A stretch of 40,190 nucleotides of DNA. It comes from an uncultured Schlesneria sp. (lineage in GTDB: Bacteria > Planctomycetota > Planctomycetia > Planctomycetales > Planctomycetaceae). Shown here one piece after another: positions 17,137-26,395 of this stretch; position 1 is the first letter of the stretch; each line of letters begins with the position of its first letter. The translations under genes were made by a program, and so were the position numbers. The DNA is taken from contig CAIQIR010000036.1 in NCBI GenBank assembly GCA_903871875.1, positions 1 to 40,190 of the forward strand, in the 5' to 3' direction. The notes beneath the pieces are model-generated. The model was given only the letters and a program-made list of their open reading frames with translations. It was not told where the DNA came from and made no database searches.

Positions 17137-17901
17137 TCAGGCCGCTGCGCGTTGTGGCATCTTGAGGATGGTTGGTTCGACGCCATGAACGGCAGACATA
17201 AATTCCTGGAAGACTTGCATATCGAGTGCCGATGCCGTGTCGTCTTCAGGGTGCCATTGCACGCCCAGACAGAACCAGTCGGGATCGATTGATTCGTAGC
17301 ATTCAATCACACCATCGGGAGCATGAGCCGACGCCTTGAAACATCCAGCCAGCTGGTTCACGGCCATGTGGTGTTCGCTGTTGACTCGGATTTCCCCAGG
17401 ACCGTAGACGTCCCAGCAACGAGTTCCTTCGACGATTTCGATGATGTGGCGATTATGTTTTTCAACGGGGTCGCGGTGATGCAGGGCCTTGGGGACCGAT
17501 TCCGGAATGTGCTGAAACAATGTTCCGCCGCAAATGACATTCAGTGTTTGCATGCCGGCACCGATGGCGAGAATGGGCAGGCGCATTTCGACGGCCGCTT
17601 TGCAAAGCCGGCGATCGAAATCTTCGCGGCGAGCAGGCATCGGGCGGGAGTGTGGGTGTGGTTCCATGCCCAAACGCATTGGGTCGAGGTCCATCGAGCA
17701 TCCGGCCAAAACAATCCCGTCACACATCGACAACGTTTGTTTCAGATCTTCGTCAGTGCCGAAAGGAGGAATCAGAATCGGCAGGCCGCCAGATGCCGTG
17801 ACCGAATCATAGTAGCCGGTGTTGAACCAGCTTAAGGCGACGCCTTCTTTTTTTGCGGAGCGAAAATCACCATTGATACCGACAACTGGTTTCGTCTTCA
17901 T
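17137..17901 (-). CDS. Class I glutamine amidotransferase-like (peptidase C26 / PuuD-like) protein lacking the catalytic Cys
   Basis: 254 aa from the ATG at 17901, which has AAGGA six bases upstream; the open frame extends to 18054 but the extra residues are not conserved-looking. It resembles gamma-glutamyl-GABA hydrolases: VGINGDFR, DGIVLAGC, LGMEPHP, MQTLNVICGGTLFQHIP, VNSEHHMAV and VQWHPED (His217, Glu219). Where active members have G-I-C-R-G-M-Q, this protein reads AIGAGMQ, so the nucleophilic Cys is Gly114. It may be a pseudoenzyme, binding protein or an enzyme with another mechanism. It is monocistronic, ending at a strong terminator, with a 557-bp upstream region. Confidence 0.85.
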   Translation of the reverse strand: MKTKPVVGINGDFRSAKKEGVALSWFNTGYYDSVTASGGLPILIPPFGTDEDLKQTLSMCDGIVLAGCSMDLDPMRLGMEPHPHSRPMPARREDFDRRLCKAAVEMRLPILAIGAGMQTLNVICGGTLFQHIPESVPKALHHRDPVEKHNRHIIEIVEGTRCWDVYGPGEIRVNSEHHMAVNQLAGCFKASAHAPDGVIECYESIDPDWFCLGVQWHPEDDTASALDMQVFQEFMSAVHGVEPTILKMPQRAAA

Positions 17902-18458
17902 GAACATTCCTTTTCGTGACGGGCACTTCCTGTGCAAAACCACCAACCCAAACTTCGCCGTAATGTTCCGCTGGGCGCAGCGCGCCCCCCTATTTGGCGG
18001 ACCGACGTGAATCTCCTCGAGGTACAAGCTGGGATCTGAATCCCGCAAAACCAACGAACGACTGATTGATCGAATCCATTCTGACAGCCCCCACCCGATT
18101 CCTTCAGGTGTTTATTCGACCGACTTGCGAAGAACCACAAGAGCTTCACACACACGGTCGAACCGTTCTGATGGCCGCTGCATATCTCATTCGTTGAGCG
18201 TTTAGCAGCGTCATCCTCAAGGTGGGCGGAATCTAGTGGCCGCTTGCGAAGATGTAAAGCAAATCGACGATTTTGCGGCCAAGAATGATGTTGACCACAA
18301 GATGTGGGACTAATGACCGATTTGTCGTCGCACGGCGATGCTGATTCATTTCATCGACTCGCCAGCTTTGCGTCCTCTCTGGTAAGTCCTCTGCTGAACC
18401 GGAGGATCGATCATCGCTTCACCTTTGGTGACGGTTTTTTGCAGGAAAATTAGAGTTT
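17902..18458. other. 557-bp intergenic region, no gene seen
   Basis: It lies between the amidotransferase-like start and the stop of the dimethylformamidase-like gene. It should hold the promoter of the former and the 3' end of the latter. I see no protein-like frame, no strong hairpin with a T-run, and no RNA gene that I recognise. Confidence 0.45.
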
Positions 18459-19988
18459 CTAGCTCAAGGCTCTGCGTAGCAAGTTGTGCGTAATTCGCTG
18501 CACACGTGGATCGGGGCCGTGTGGACGGCTCCAATGAGACCAGGGAAGCATATGTCCCGGAGGACTCGACAGATCTTGACACCAGAAAATGGTCGACGCG
18601 TTGAAAACGAAATTCTTTTTTGGACCGGGATAGATGGTCGCAGTCCAGCGCTGTGGCGTTGTTCCTCCCACAAGTGCCGTGCCCTCGCCGACAATTTCCA
18701 AGCCCGGAATGTCGGTTGCCGGATCACCATGATATTCCCAGCCCACCAGGCCAGGGATGCGGTCCCCTTTCTTCATGCCCGTTCCCTCAAAAATCCAGTG
18801 GTCGGGCTTGGTGCAGATCCAGTCGCCGCCACCATTGACTGGTTCAACATTTCGAGCTCCGATCAAATAACCTTCGTCCGGTCCACGATGAGGAAACGGA
18901 CCATTCAAGGTCTCACGAAGCACCGCGTGGGCGTGGGACCCTCCGTAGGGCCCCCCGCGAAACATGATTCGATTGGGGCGACCGTCGCTGCTGTCACGAA
19001 AGGGTGTCACCCAACAGACGGAATTTCCTGAGAAAAAGAGCAGGTTGACGCCTTCGTCTCGCAATTTCACGACACTTTCGTACTGCCGGATATCCCAGTA
19101 TTCATCGTGTCCGACGCTGAGGAACGCTTTGCATTTCAGGGCTCGCTCAGGGGACAACATGTCGCTGTTGGAGCAATAGGTGACGTCGTATCCCTGTTGC
19201 TCCAGCCAATAGGACAAGGGAAATTCAAAGCAAAGCCATTCTCCTGACCCGATCGATTGTGGGTTTTCGTAGATCTGCGGGTATTTTGCATAAGGGCGAT
19301 CGAAACTGACGTCGGCCCAAGGCCCCTGATTCCCTTTCGGATGGGTGTAGACTGAGAAATTGCCCGGCCATTGGTTATAAGCCTGCCAGGTATTGTCCGA
19401 GCATTGCACAAGAATATCGGCGGGCCGATTGTCCCGGACGATGAACACAACATAGCTTTGCCAATAGCTGACCGCCGGATCGTCCTCGATCAGACTCAAT
19501 CGGCCAAGGTACACCCCACTGACCCAATTGTCGGGGATCGTGATCGTGGTGGTTGGCGTCCAACGGCATTCGTGAAGATTCTTTTCGCCAGGCAAAGGCG
19601 TCGGTTGTTTGACCCCGGAAAACGGGCCCAGCGTTGTCATCAACCGTGCTCCACGTCCTCCGTAGTATCCGGTACGAAAGATCTCGATCTGGAATCGCTG
19701 CGGTGGATCGGTCGACACCATGATGTCGATCGATTCCCCCGCGGCGACACTCTGTTTCGAACAGTACCCCTCAATCCAGGGTGAGCGAAACCCAAGGTTC
19801 TTGTCGAGTCGAACGCGGGTAAGCTGCCAGTCGGGCGAACCGGTTGCGAGATTTTCCTGCGGAATCAGATCAGTGCGACGTGGCAGCGGTACGTCGTCCG
19901 CTTGAGTTGTTGGGGCTGAAAACAGCGAGCCAGTCCAAGCGGCCAGGGAACCGGCACCGACCCCCTTGATCCAATTTCGTCGATCCAT
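18459..19988 (-). CDS. N,N-dimethylformamidase large-subunit-like secreted protein
   Basis: 509 aa. The N-terminus MDRRNWIKGVGAGSLAAWTG is a Tat-like signal. The body resembles the C-terminal part of N,N-dimethylformamidase beta (large) subunit. Family features include FRTGYYGGRGARLM, an Ig-like beta region (WVSGVYLGRL), VQCSDNTWQAYNQWPG, LEQQGYDVTYCSN, a GHDEYWD motif and LLFFSGNSVCW. The DMF enzyme uses iron bound by Tyr and Glu residues; whether they are present cannot be judged without alignment. Homologs in environmental bacteria are mostly uncharacterised. GGAGAG before the ATG supports the start. The small subunit of DMFase is not nearby, so the substrate is open. Confidence 0.75.
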   Translation of the reverse strand: MDRRNWIKGVGAGSLAAWTGSLFSAPTTQADDVPLPRRTDLIPQENLATGSPDWQLTRVRLDKNLGFRSPWIEGYCSKQSVAAGESIDIMVSTDPPQRFQIEIFRTGYYGGRGARLMTTLGPFSGVKQPTPLPGEKNLHECRWTPTTTITIPDNWVSGVYLGRLSLIEDDPAVSYWQSYVVFIVRDNRPADILVQCSDNTWQAYNQWPGNFSVYTHPKGNQGPWADVSFDRPYAKYPQIYENPQSIGSGEWLCFEFPLSYWLEQQGYDVTYCSNSDMLSPERALKCKAFLSVGHDEYWDIRQYESVVKLRDEGVNLLFFSGNSVCWVTPFRDSSDGRPNRIMFRGGPYGGSHAHAVLRETLNGPFPHRGPDEGYLIGARNVEPVNGGGDWICTKPDHWIFEGTGMKKGDRIPGLVGWEYHGDPATDIPGLEIVGEGTALVGGTTPQRWTATIYPGPKKNFVFNASTIFWCQDLSSPPGHMLPWSHWSRPHGPDPRVQRITHNLLRRALS

Positions 19989-20178
19989 CGCGATTCTCTC
20001 CGACGTAGAATACTTGACACCTCAATGATTCAACAAAGAGTCTACGGCGTCAGATGACTTTCGGACAAGAAAGACGACAGACGCGGTTCTGGAAGTGCGG
20101 AAAACTCTTTGGCTTTCGGCCATCACAGATGCTGTGAAAGAGAACGTCAGGACGTGCCGTTCGCAGATTGCTTTGCCG

Positions 20179-20763
20179 CTAATTGCCAGCAGAAGCTGTC
20201 CCTGGTGTCTTTCGGGCCAGCACGCGATGCGATCCGAGAAGTTGCCCTTCACAGAGGATTTCGAGGGCATACACCCGTTCTTCCAATGCGACAAGTGGCA
20301 ACCGAGGCAACGGCAGCGAGATTTCAATCGTCTTCAGTGGATCATCACACTCGATGGGAACTTCGGCCTGAAATAGCGAACGATTGTCGCGCAGTTCAAC
20401 GTAGCGGACCTCAAATATTTTTCGTCCCGTCAGTTCCGTCACACTAAAGTAGACATAGGGTGAACCCGCTTGTACCAGATTTTGAATTGGCTGTGATCGT
20501 GACGATAGTTGACCCGAATCACCTTGGCCGCCTCCAGGGCGTGATTCTTTTGACTGTCCGCCGTGCCCGATGCCGTTGCCGCCCGAACCGCCGTTCCCCC
20601 CAGAGTCAGAATCTTCACGCGAACCTGCTGGGGAGGTTTCTGGTGGTGGATTGGGCGTAAAGAAAATCGTTGAGAAAACACCGCAGATAATGTGCTTACC
20701 CGTTGTCTGGTCACGATAGACATGATCCGCCAGCAACAATGATTGCAGAATTGGCGAGGCCAC
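20179..20763 (-). CDS. DUF6941-like protein with Gly/Ser-rich insert
   Basis: 194 aa starting at a GTG with GGAG upstream. N-terminus ASPILQSLLLADHVYRDQTTGKHIICGVFSTI and C-terminus (YVYFSVTELTGRKIFEVRYVELRD, FQAEVPIECDDPLKTIEISLPLPRLPL, YALEILCEGQLLGSHRVL) look like a compact beta-rich domain that I associate with planctomycete DUF6941 proteins. Between them, residues about 37-97 are low complexity (many G, S, P), probably a disordered loop. There is no signal peptide. Function unknown. Confidence 0.65.
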   Translation of the reverse strand: MASPILQSLLLADHVYRDQTTGKHIICGVFSTIFFTPNPPPETSPAGSREDSDSGGNGGSGGNGIGHGGQSKESRPGGGQGDSGQLSSRSQPIQNLVQAGSPYVYFSVTELTGRKIFEVRYVELRDNRSLFQAEVPIECDDPLKTIEISLPLPRLPLVALEERVYALEILCEGQLLGSHRVLARKTPGTASAGN

Positions 20764-20956
20764 AAACTTGCTCCAAGTTCTTGGATCTTCAAGACTGACC
20801 GAACAACTCGGAAAGATCTGACAGACATTGAATCAACATATTCGACAGGGTAGCCATCTCGACGGGTAATCAGAAGCTTGAGTGGCGATCTGACAGAGAA
20901 TTGTTGTGGTTCTGACCGGGCGTGTCGCCGTGCTTCTCAATTCTGAGTCGTTGGCG

Positions 20957-22390
20957 TTATAGGCCAAACATCCATCTCGAAAGCAGGGATGTTGGCAGAT
21001 TGGATTGCAAGACCGTGTCGTTTTGCCCAAGCCTCCGCAAGACATTGCTAGCGGCCAGATAACCGCTCCGAACAGCGCCTTCCATTGTGGCTGGCCAACC
21101 TGTTTGGGTCCAATCCCCGGTGAGCTGTAGATTTGCGACGGGGGATTGTTGAGTCGGCCGCAAGGAATCAACACCTGGTACCGGTGAAAACACGGCTCGA
21201 TGTTCCGTGACTTGCCGAGAATGCAGCAGTTTTGCCTGTTTCGTTGCCGGCCAAATGGCCTGCAGTTCGATCAACACGTCGTTCAAAATGTCGTCTTTGC
21301 TTCGTCCTGCCAGATGATGACTGGCGCTGATCACGATTTGATAATAGTGGGCGGAGTCGAGATTGTTTTCCGTGGTCGCCGATTCCGCGGTCGGCCGATG
21401 ACCTGCACCGATCGCGGTTCGGTTAAAAACCCACTGGCAAACCCGATCAACCAGGACGGCATGACGTAGCTCTGTGATTGGGCGATCAAACCAGAGATGA
21501 ATGCTCGAAATGGGGGCCGGTTCAAGTTGCTCGATGCCTGCTAAATCAGGGTGAGATTTCAAAGAAGAGGGGAGCACCGTCAGCACACGAAAAAACGGCA
21601 ATGCGACGATCAATTCATCTGTTGAGACAATCTCGTGCGAGGCCAGCCGAACACCTGAGGCACGATCATCCGCCATTTCAATTTGCTCGACCGAAGTCTG
21701 CAAACGAATCTCCGTACCCCGTGATGTCAGCCAATTCGTCAGGCGTCCCCCGTAAAGCTCTTCCAGGGGAACCGAGGGGATATCGACGTACCAGCCGTCC
21801 CGATGCGCGAGAAACGCATCCACAAAAACTTTACGGGCATGACCGACAGATATTCGCTCCAGTGATTCGCTCAATGCGCTGACCAGGACAACGAGCCAAA
21901 ATCGTTGAATGGTGGCTTCGGTCTGGTGGTGACGTCGCAGCCATTCTGAAAACGGTTCTGATTCGTCTTGGGCGGATACCGGTCTCGCCAGAGCCTTAAG
22001 CCCGCGAGCCAAGGCGATTTTGTCCGACCAGGACAAATACGACAGCCGAGCGAAGGCTCGTACCAAATGCAGCGGCGCCGGTAAGGGATCGGCCGCGAAC
22101 CGGTCAGTCTTTCCTTCCGGTCCTACGAAAAAAAGAGCGGGCTCGCGCTGAAAGTAGTCTGCAAGTCCCGTGGTCTGACAGAAGTGACGAAAGTTCGTGC
22201 AACATCCCAGAGTGACATGCTGGCAGTTATCGATCTCGGTGTCACTGGTGGGATCACGGAATGAACTGGCGCGACCGCCCAGCCGAGGTCGAGATTCCAG
22301 TAGGGTGCAGGGAAATCCCCGGTCGGTCAGCGCGACGGCCGATGCCAACCCCGCCAATCCTCCACCGACAATCAGAATGCGAGGTGACAT
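20957..22390 (-). CDS. hpnE: Hydroxysqualene dehydroxylase (HpnE), FAD-dependent
   Basis: 477 aa. HpnE reduces hydroxysqualene to squalene, the last step of the HpnCDE route from farnesyl diphosphate, feeding hopanoid or sterol synthesis. N-terminal Rossmann FAD motif ILIVGGGLAGLASAVAL with a trailing Glu (LLESRPRLGGRASSF). HVTLGCCTNF, SALSESLERIS and the C-terminal LTGDWTQTGWPATMEGAVRSGY (second FAD contact) are typical. GGAG five bases before the ATG supports the start. The hpnC and hpnD partners are not in the window. Confidence 0.9.
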   Translation of the reverse strand: MSPRILIVGGGLAGLASAVALTDRGFPCTLLESRPRLGGRASSFRDPTSDTEIDNCQHVTLGCCTNFRHFCQTTGLADYFQREPALFFVGPEGKTDRFAADPLPAPLHLVRAFARLSYLSWSDKIALARGLKALARPVSAQDESEPFSEWLRRHHQTEATIQRFWLVVLVSALSESLERISVGHARKVFVDAFLAHRDGWYVDIPSVPLEELYGGRLTNWLTSRGTEIRLQTSVEQIEMADDRASGVRLASHEIVSTDELIVALPFFRVLTVLPSSLKSHPDLAGIEQLEPAPISSIHLWFDRPITELRHAVLVDRVCQWVFNRTAIGAGHRPTAESATTENNLDSAHYYQIVISASHHLAGRSKDDILNDVLIELQAIWPATKQAKLLHSRQVTEHRAVFSPVPGVDSLRPTQQSPVANLQLTGDWTQTGWPATMEGAVRSGYLAASNVLRRLGQNDTVLQSNLPTSLLSRWMFGL

Positions 22391-22437
22391 CGTCGCTCCG
22401 GAGAAACACTGTCGCCCCGGAGGGACGATGGCTGTTC

Positions 22438-22463
22438 ACCGGTGGTTGAAATCAACCACCGGT
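22438..22463. repeat. Hairpin palindrome between mdh and hpnE
   Basis: ACCGGTGGTTGA and TCAACCACCGGT are perfect 12-bp arms around AA. It sits downstream of the malate dehydrogenase stop on the minus strand and may attenuate read-through into hpnE. Neither strand has a following T-run, so it may instead be a dispersed palindromic repeat. Confidence 0.55.
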
Positions 22464-22543
22464 CGTTGTCAGCGGCAACCCATCGACTTGAGAAGGATCC
22501 GCCCAAAACGGTGTTCAATCGGACTTGGGCGGAATTTTTCATC

Positions 22544-23539
22544 CTACGGCAATAGATCGCGGACGGTGTCGCGTTCTTGCTTAAGTTCGGCAACTGTCTT
22601 ATCGATTTGCGACCTGCTGAACTCGTCAACCTGGAAGCCAGGCAGAACGCGCCAGTCCCGGCCATCGCTACTCAAGGGCAATCCGGTGACAATGCCAGAT
22701 TCGATTCCGTAGCTGCCTTCGGACCAAACGGCGGCACTGAAGCAGTCTCCGGCAGCCGTAGGAGTGATGATACTCTTCACCGTGTCCAGAGCGGCATTTG
22801 CTGCGCTGGCGGCGCTCGAAGCACCTCGAGCCTTGATCACTGCGGCGCCGCGTTGCTGAACGGTGGTGATGAAATCACTCTTCAACCATCCATGATCAGA
22901 GATAACGCTCGTCACTGGCTTGCCGTCGATTTTGGCGTTAACGAAGTCTGGATACTGGGTGGAAGAATGGTTTCCCCAGATCGCGAGGTTTGAGATCGAT
23001 GCGGCCGGGCGACCCGATTTATGAGCCAATTGAGCGACCGCGCGATTTTGATCGAGTCGAGTCATCGCAAACCACCGATTGCGAGGCACGTCAGGCGCGT
23101 GGGACATCGCGATCAGGCAGTTCGTGTTACAAGGATTACCAACGACAACCACGCGCACGTCTTTTGCTGCAGCCGCTTGAATGGCCTTGCCCGTGTTGGT
23201 GAAGATTGGTCCATTGATCCGAATCAAGTCCGAACGTTCCATTCCCTGTTTTCGGGGAATACTACCGACCAGGATGACGAAGTTAACGTCACGGAAACCT
23301 TCCTCGAGATGATCGCTGTCGCATTTGACGACCCCGGCGAGCGTAGGAAATGCGCAATCTTCGAGTTCCATCTGAATTCCGTCCAACGCGGCCATCACGG
23401 GCGGGACTTCGATCAGATGCAGGATCACAGGGCGATGAGCGCCGAAGATCTCACCCGAGGCAATTCGAAACAGCGAGGCATACCCAATCTGTCCGGCGGC
23501 ACCGGTAACAGCGACACGAATCGGGGCGGGGGCGGTCAT
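22544..23539 (-). CDS. mdh: Malate dehydrogenase (type 2 MDH family)
   Basis: 331 aa from the ATG at 23539, preceded by GAGGAG; the longer frame to 23620 is not needed. NAD-dependent oxidation of malate to oxaloacetate in the TCA cycle, cytoplasmic. Motifs: nucleotide-binding [52 protein letters not shown] (substrate Arg), [21 protein letters not shown] and the catalytic-His region [13 protein letters not shown]. The length and motif spelling match the cytosolic-type (type 2) MDH used by many bacteria. hpnE lies 153 bases downstream. Confidence 0.95.
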   Translation of the reverse strand: MTAPAPIRVAVTGAAGQIGYASLFRIASGEIFGAHRPVILHLIEVPPVMAALDGIQMELEDCAFPTLAGVVKCDSDHLEEGFRDVNFVILVGSIPRKQGMERSDLIRINGPIFTNTGKAIQAAAAKDVRVVVVGNPCNTNCLIAMSHAPDVPRNRWFAMTRLDQNRAVAQLAHKSGRPAASISNLAIWGNHSSTQYPDFVNAKIDGKPVTSVISDHGWLKSDFITTVQQRGAAVIKARGASSAASAANAALDTVKSIITPTAAGDCFSAAVWSEGSYGIESGIVTGLPLSSDGRDWRVLPGFQVDEFSRSQIDKTVAELKQERDTVRDLLP

Positions 23540-23911
23540 TACAAAACACTCCTCAAACGATAAACGGCATCGTCGATAACTGACACGACAATTCGGTCGC
23601 TGATCGGCCGGCAAAGCCATCTAAATACGACCGTCCGAGCGGTATAGGGGAGCGTATCGACTCCCTCGCACATCGGCAACCGACTGCTTCGAGTTGTGAG
23701 GGGCAGATGGCCGATTTTCGAACCGAACAAAAATGACCTGTCGAGTACGTTATGTTGCGGCCATGGTCTGATGGAAGACGTCGACTTTCCACGATTCAAC
23801 ACTCTGTGATGGAATCACCGATACCCTGCGAACGGTCGGTGTCTATGCTATAGTCAGAATCAGTTGATCTGTCGTTCAGCCGCCTTGTTTCGTTGTGGAA
23901 CCGTATCCAGG

Positions 23912-25270
23912 ATGCCTGACAATATTGCCCCGCTTTCGCCGGAATCTTCCGTAGCCGCCTCCCATTCACCGCATCGAGTGGGTTCTGGAATCGAATACGA
24001 ACGGTTTCTCGATTGCGTTCATTGTGGACTTTGCACAGCGTCCTGTCCGACGTACCTGGAAACAGGGAATGAAAACGACAGCCCTCGCGGACGTATCTAT
24101 TTGATGCGAGCCGTGACCGATGGTCGCCTCGAATTGACTGACAAAGTGAAAGGACATCTCGATCTTTGTCTCGACTGTCGCAGTTGTGAGACCGCTTGCC
24201 CGTCCGGGGTCCAATATGGCCGACTGATCGAGCCATTCCGAGTCGAAATGCAGCAACAGGCTGCTGCTGCTTCGCCCGGGGCATCCCAGGATTGGTTTCA
24301 GCGATGGATTCTTTATGGCTTGTTTCCCTATCCGAAGCGTTTGCGATGGGCTTTGGCTCCCGCAAAATTGATGCAAATCACCAAGTTGGATCGCCTGGCA
24401 GAGCGGATCGGTTTGACGAAACTACTGCCCGAGCGGTTGCGTCGGATGCAGCGATTGTTGCCGCCGCTAAAAGCACGTCAGCCGCAGCTGCCGGAAATTC
24501 TGCCTGCATTCGGTCCCAAGAGAGCTCGTGTGGCGCTCTTTACCGGGTGCGTGGCCGATGCGATGTTCCAGCATGTGAATTGGGCCACCGCGCGTGTATT
24601 GCAGGCGAATGGTTGCGAAGTCGTCGTGCCCCGCACGCAGGTTTGCTGCGGCGCGATTCACTACCATAGTGGTGCCGGTGACCCGGCGTTGGAACTCGCG
24701 CGTCAGAACGCCACGGCTTTCCGAGCGGCTGATGTCGATGCGGTGATTGTCAACGTTGCGGGTTGTGGTTCGATGCTCAAAGACTATGGGCATATGGCTT
24801 CCGAATTGGCGGCGCAGGACACGTCAACAACGCTTCTGCTGGAAGCATTTGCGGGCAAGGTCAAAGATGTTTCGGAATTCCTCGTCGAATTGGGGCCGGT
24901 TCCGCCCCAGGGCGAGATCCGAATGAAGGCCACGTACCATGATGCCTGTCACCTTTGCCACGCTCAAAAGATTCGTGATCAACCGCGGGCGTTGTTGGGA
25001 CTGGTGCCAGGGTTACAACTGGTGCCCTTGAGCGAATCGGAGATCTGCTGTGGAGCGGCCGGAAGTTACAATTTGACAGAAGGTGAGATGGCCGATCGAT
25101 TGGCCGACCGGAAGCTGAAGAACATTTTGGCGACGGGGGCCGAAGCCGTCATCATGGGGAACGCAGGCTGCTCGCTTCAAATCCAGGCGGCCCTGCGCGA
25201 CGCGAAAAGTCCGATCCGCGTCGTTCACCCAATGGAAATCCTCGATTGGAGTTATTCCAAATCGAATTGA
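23912..25270 (+). CDS. glcF: Glycolate oxidase iron-sulfur subunit (GlcF-like)
   Basis: 452 aa from the ATG at 23912; the frame opens at a TTG at 23864, and neither has a good ribosome site. Two ferredoxin-type 4Fe-4S clusters: Cys35/38/41/45 (CVHCGLCTASCP) and Cys86/89/92/96 (CLDCRSCETACP). They are followed by two CCG domains (VCCGAIHYHSG...VAGCGSML and YHDACHLCHAQ...ICCGAAGSYNL...GNAGCSLQ). In GlcDEF this subunit passes electrons from the flavin subunits when glycolate is oxidised to glyoxylate. glcD and glcE are absent from the window, so a lactate- or glycerol-3-phosphate-linked role cannot be excluded. Confidence 0.88.
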   Translation: MPDNIAPLSPESSVAASHSPHRVGSGIEYERFLDCVHCGLCTASCPTYLETGNENDSPRGRIYLMRAVTDGRLELTDKVKGHLDLCLDCRSCETACPSGVQYGRLIEPFRVEMQQQAAAASPGASQDWFQRWILYGLFPYPKRLRWALAPAKLMQITKLDRLAERIGLTKLLPERLRRMQRLLPPLKARQPQLPEILPAFGPKRARVALFTGCVADAMFQHVNWATARVLQANGCEVVVPRTQVCCGAIHYHSGAGDPALELARQNATAFRAADVDAVIVNVAGCGSMLKDYGHMASELAAQDTSTTLLLEAFAGKVKDVSEFLVELGPVPPQGEIRMKATYHDACHLCHAQKIRDQPRALLGLVPGLQLVPLSESEICCGAAGSYNLTEGEMADRLADRKLKNILATGAEAVIMGNAGCSLQIQAALRDAKSPIRVVHPMEILDWSYSKSN

Positions 25271-25584
25271 GATTTGATGATATGGTTCGCGAAGAGTGAC
25301 CGGTTCGCAGCGACCAGCCGCGTCCCTAACGATCAATTCTCGTCATTCCGTGGACTAACGTCGTAAGCAAGCCTTGGGAATCTCGCATCCCCAATCCTCA
25401 CGCTCCGATGGCGCAGGATGTCGCTGATTTGGCACTTTGGGAAAGCTGCCAGTGACCTTACCAAGTAAAACGCCTGTACTGGTTAATCGCTTGCCGGAGT
25501 GCCGATTGAAACCGGAGAGAGTGGTGTGCGTGAAGCCGTTAGCGGCTTCCGAAATGGATTTCGGACTTCAAAGCGAGCACAAAA
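25271..25584. other. 314-bp intergenic leader region
   Basis: This separates glcF from the small membrane protein gene. No protein-like frame is seen. Its last 60 bases contain two adjacent hairpins (25532-25565) that could sit in the mRNA leader. Confidence 0.5.
25532..25565. repeat. Two adjacent inverted repeats upstream of GlsB-like gene
   Basis: GAAGCCG-TTAG-CGGCTTC (25532-25549) is followed, overlapping by two bases, by TCCGAAAT-GG-ATTTCGGA (25548-25565). The second ends 19 bases before the start codon. They could fold as mutually exclusive or stacked hairpins in the leader, or be a dispersed palindromic element. Confidence 0.6.
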
Positions 25585-25971
25585 ATGCCGGATCAAAACG
25601 TCATGCTGATGATCGATCACATCGCCCACGAAGTGTTGATGTGGATTGGGTTCGGGACAGTTGTCGGCCTATCGGCCAAGGGACTGATGCCCGGTCGCGA
25701 TCCCGGTGGGGCAGTGGGAACGATGTTGATGGGGGTGGTCGGCAGCCTCATTGGCTGTAGCATGTTGCTATTGTTCGATACCAGTTTCAAAGTGACCCCG
25801 ATCAGCCCGATCGGTTTTGTTGCGGGGACGGCCGGCGCCTTTTTGCTGCTTTTCTTCTTCCGCCTCTTGTCGAATTCGTATGTAGTCGAAGCGGTCGATG
25901 GCAAAGTGACGGGAGCTCCTGGAACGGCTGTCACGACCTATTACCGACGACGTAATCGTCGCGCCGCTTAG
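25585..25971 (+). CDS. GlsB/YeaQ/YmgE-like small membrane protein
   Basis: 128 aa with three hydrophobic stretches: LMWIGFGTVVGLSAKGLM, GTMLMGVVGSLIGCSMLLLF and PIGFVAGTAGAFLLLFFFRLL. The pattern of glycine-rich helices with GRDPGGAVGTMLMGVVGSLIG matches the transglycosylase-associated/GlsB stress-response family. The tail is basic (YYRRRNRRAA). The function of the family is poorly defined; it is linked to general stress. It is somewhat longer than the usual 80-90 aa. The ATG has only a weak purine stretch upstream. A stem-loop lies about 130 bases beyond the stop. Confidence 0.8.
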   Translation: MPDQNVMLMIDHIAHEVLMWIGFGTVVGLSAKGLMPGRDPGGAVGTMLMGVVGSLIGCSMLLLFDTSFKVTPISPIGFVAGTAGAFLLLFFFRLLSNSYVVEAVDGKVTGAPGTAVTTYYRRRNRRAA

Positions 25972-26395
25972 GGTCTGGCTGTCCGAGAACGTTTCCTCAG
26001 TTGAACTTTCAGGCGGCTGATTCGTTCCGGTAATGGAACGTTCGATCCTGCCGCCCTGACTCGCCTGCTGGCAAATCTCGTCTGGCCAAAGATTGCCAAC
26101 AACAGCCCACTCATTGAGGTGGGCTGTTGTCGTTTATTCCACGCGACAAAGACACTCCCCGCGATGGGTTTCGAGGTCTTGCCGTGAATTGAGGTTGCCA
26201 AGGCAATTTCGTCGCATCAACGTGGTGTTTCAGTTCTTGACGGATCATCGGCCAAGTGGCTATCAGTCAAGTTCGGACCGTGGCATCTCCGGCTCGACCT
26301 TGGCATACTTGAGCGGCCTTGGCTGTGCACCTTAAGTTGACCGTGGTCGATTTGTCGGGATGCGGAAATTGGCCTCTTCCTACAAAGGATATTTT
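25972..26395. other. 424-bp intergenic region
   Basis: This holds a strong stem-loop (26099-26130) and the leader of the SMP-30-like gene. No further gene could be supported. Confidence 0.5.
26099..26130 (+). terminator. Probable terminator of GlsB-like gene
   Basis: A perfect 12-bp stem (ACAACAGCCCAC / GTGGGCTGTTGT) with an 8-base loop, followed by CGTTTATT on the plus strand. The U-tract is weak. It lies 127 bases after the stop. Confidence 0.6.
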
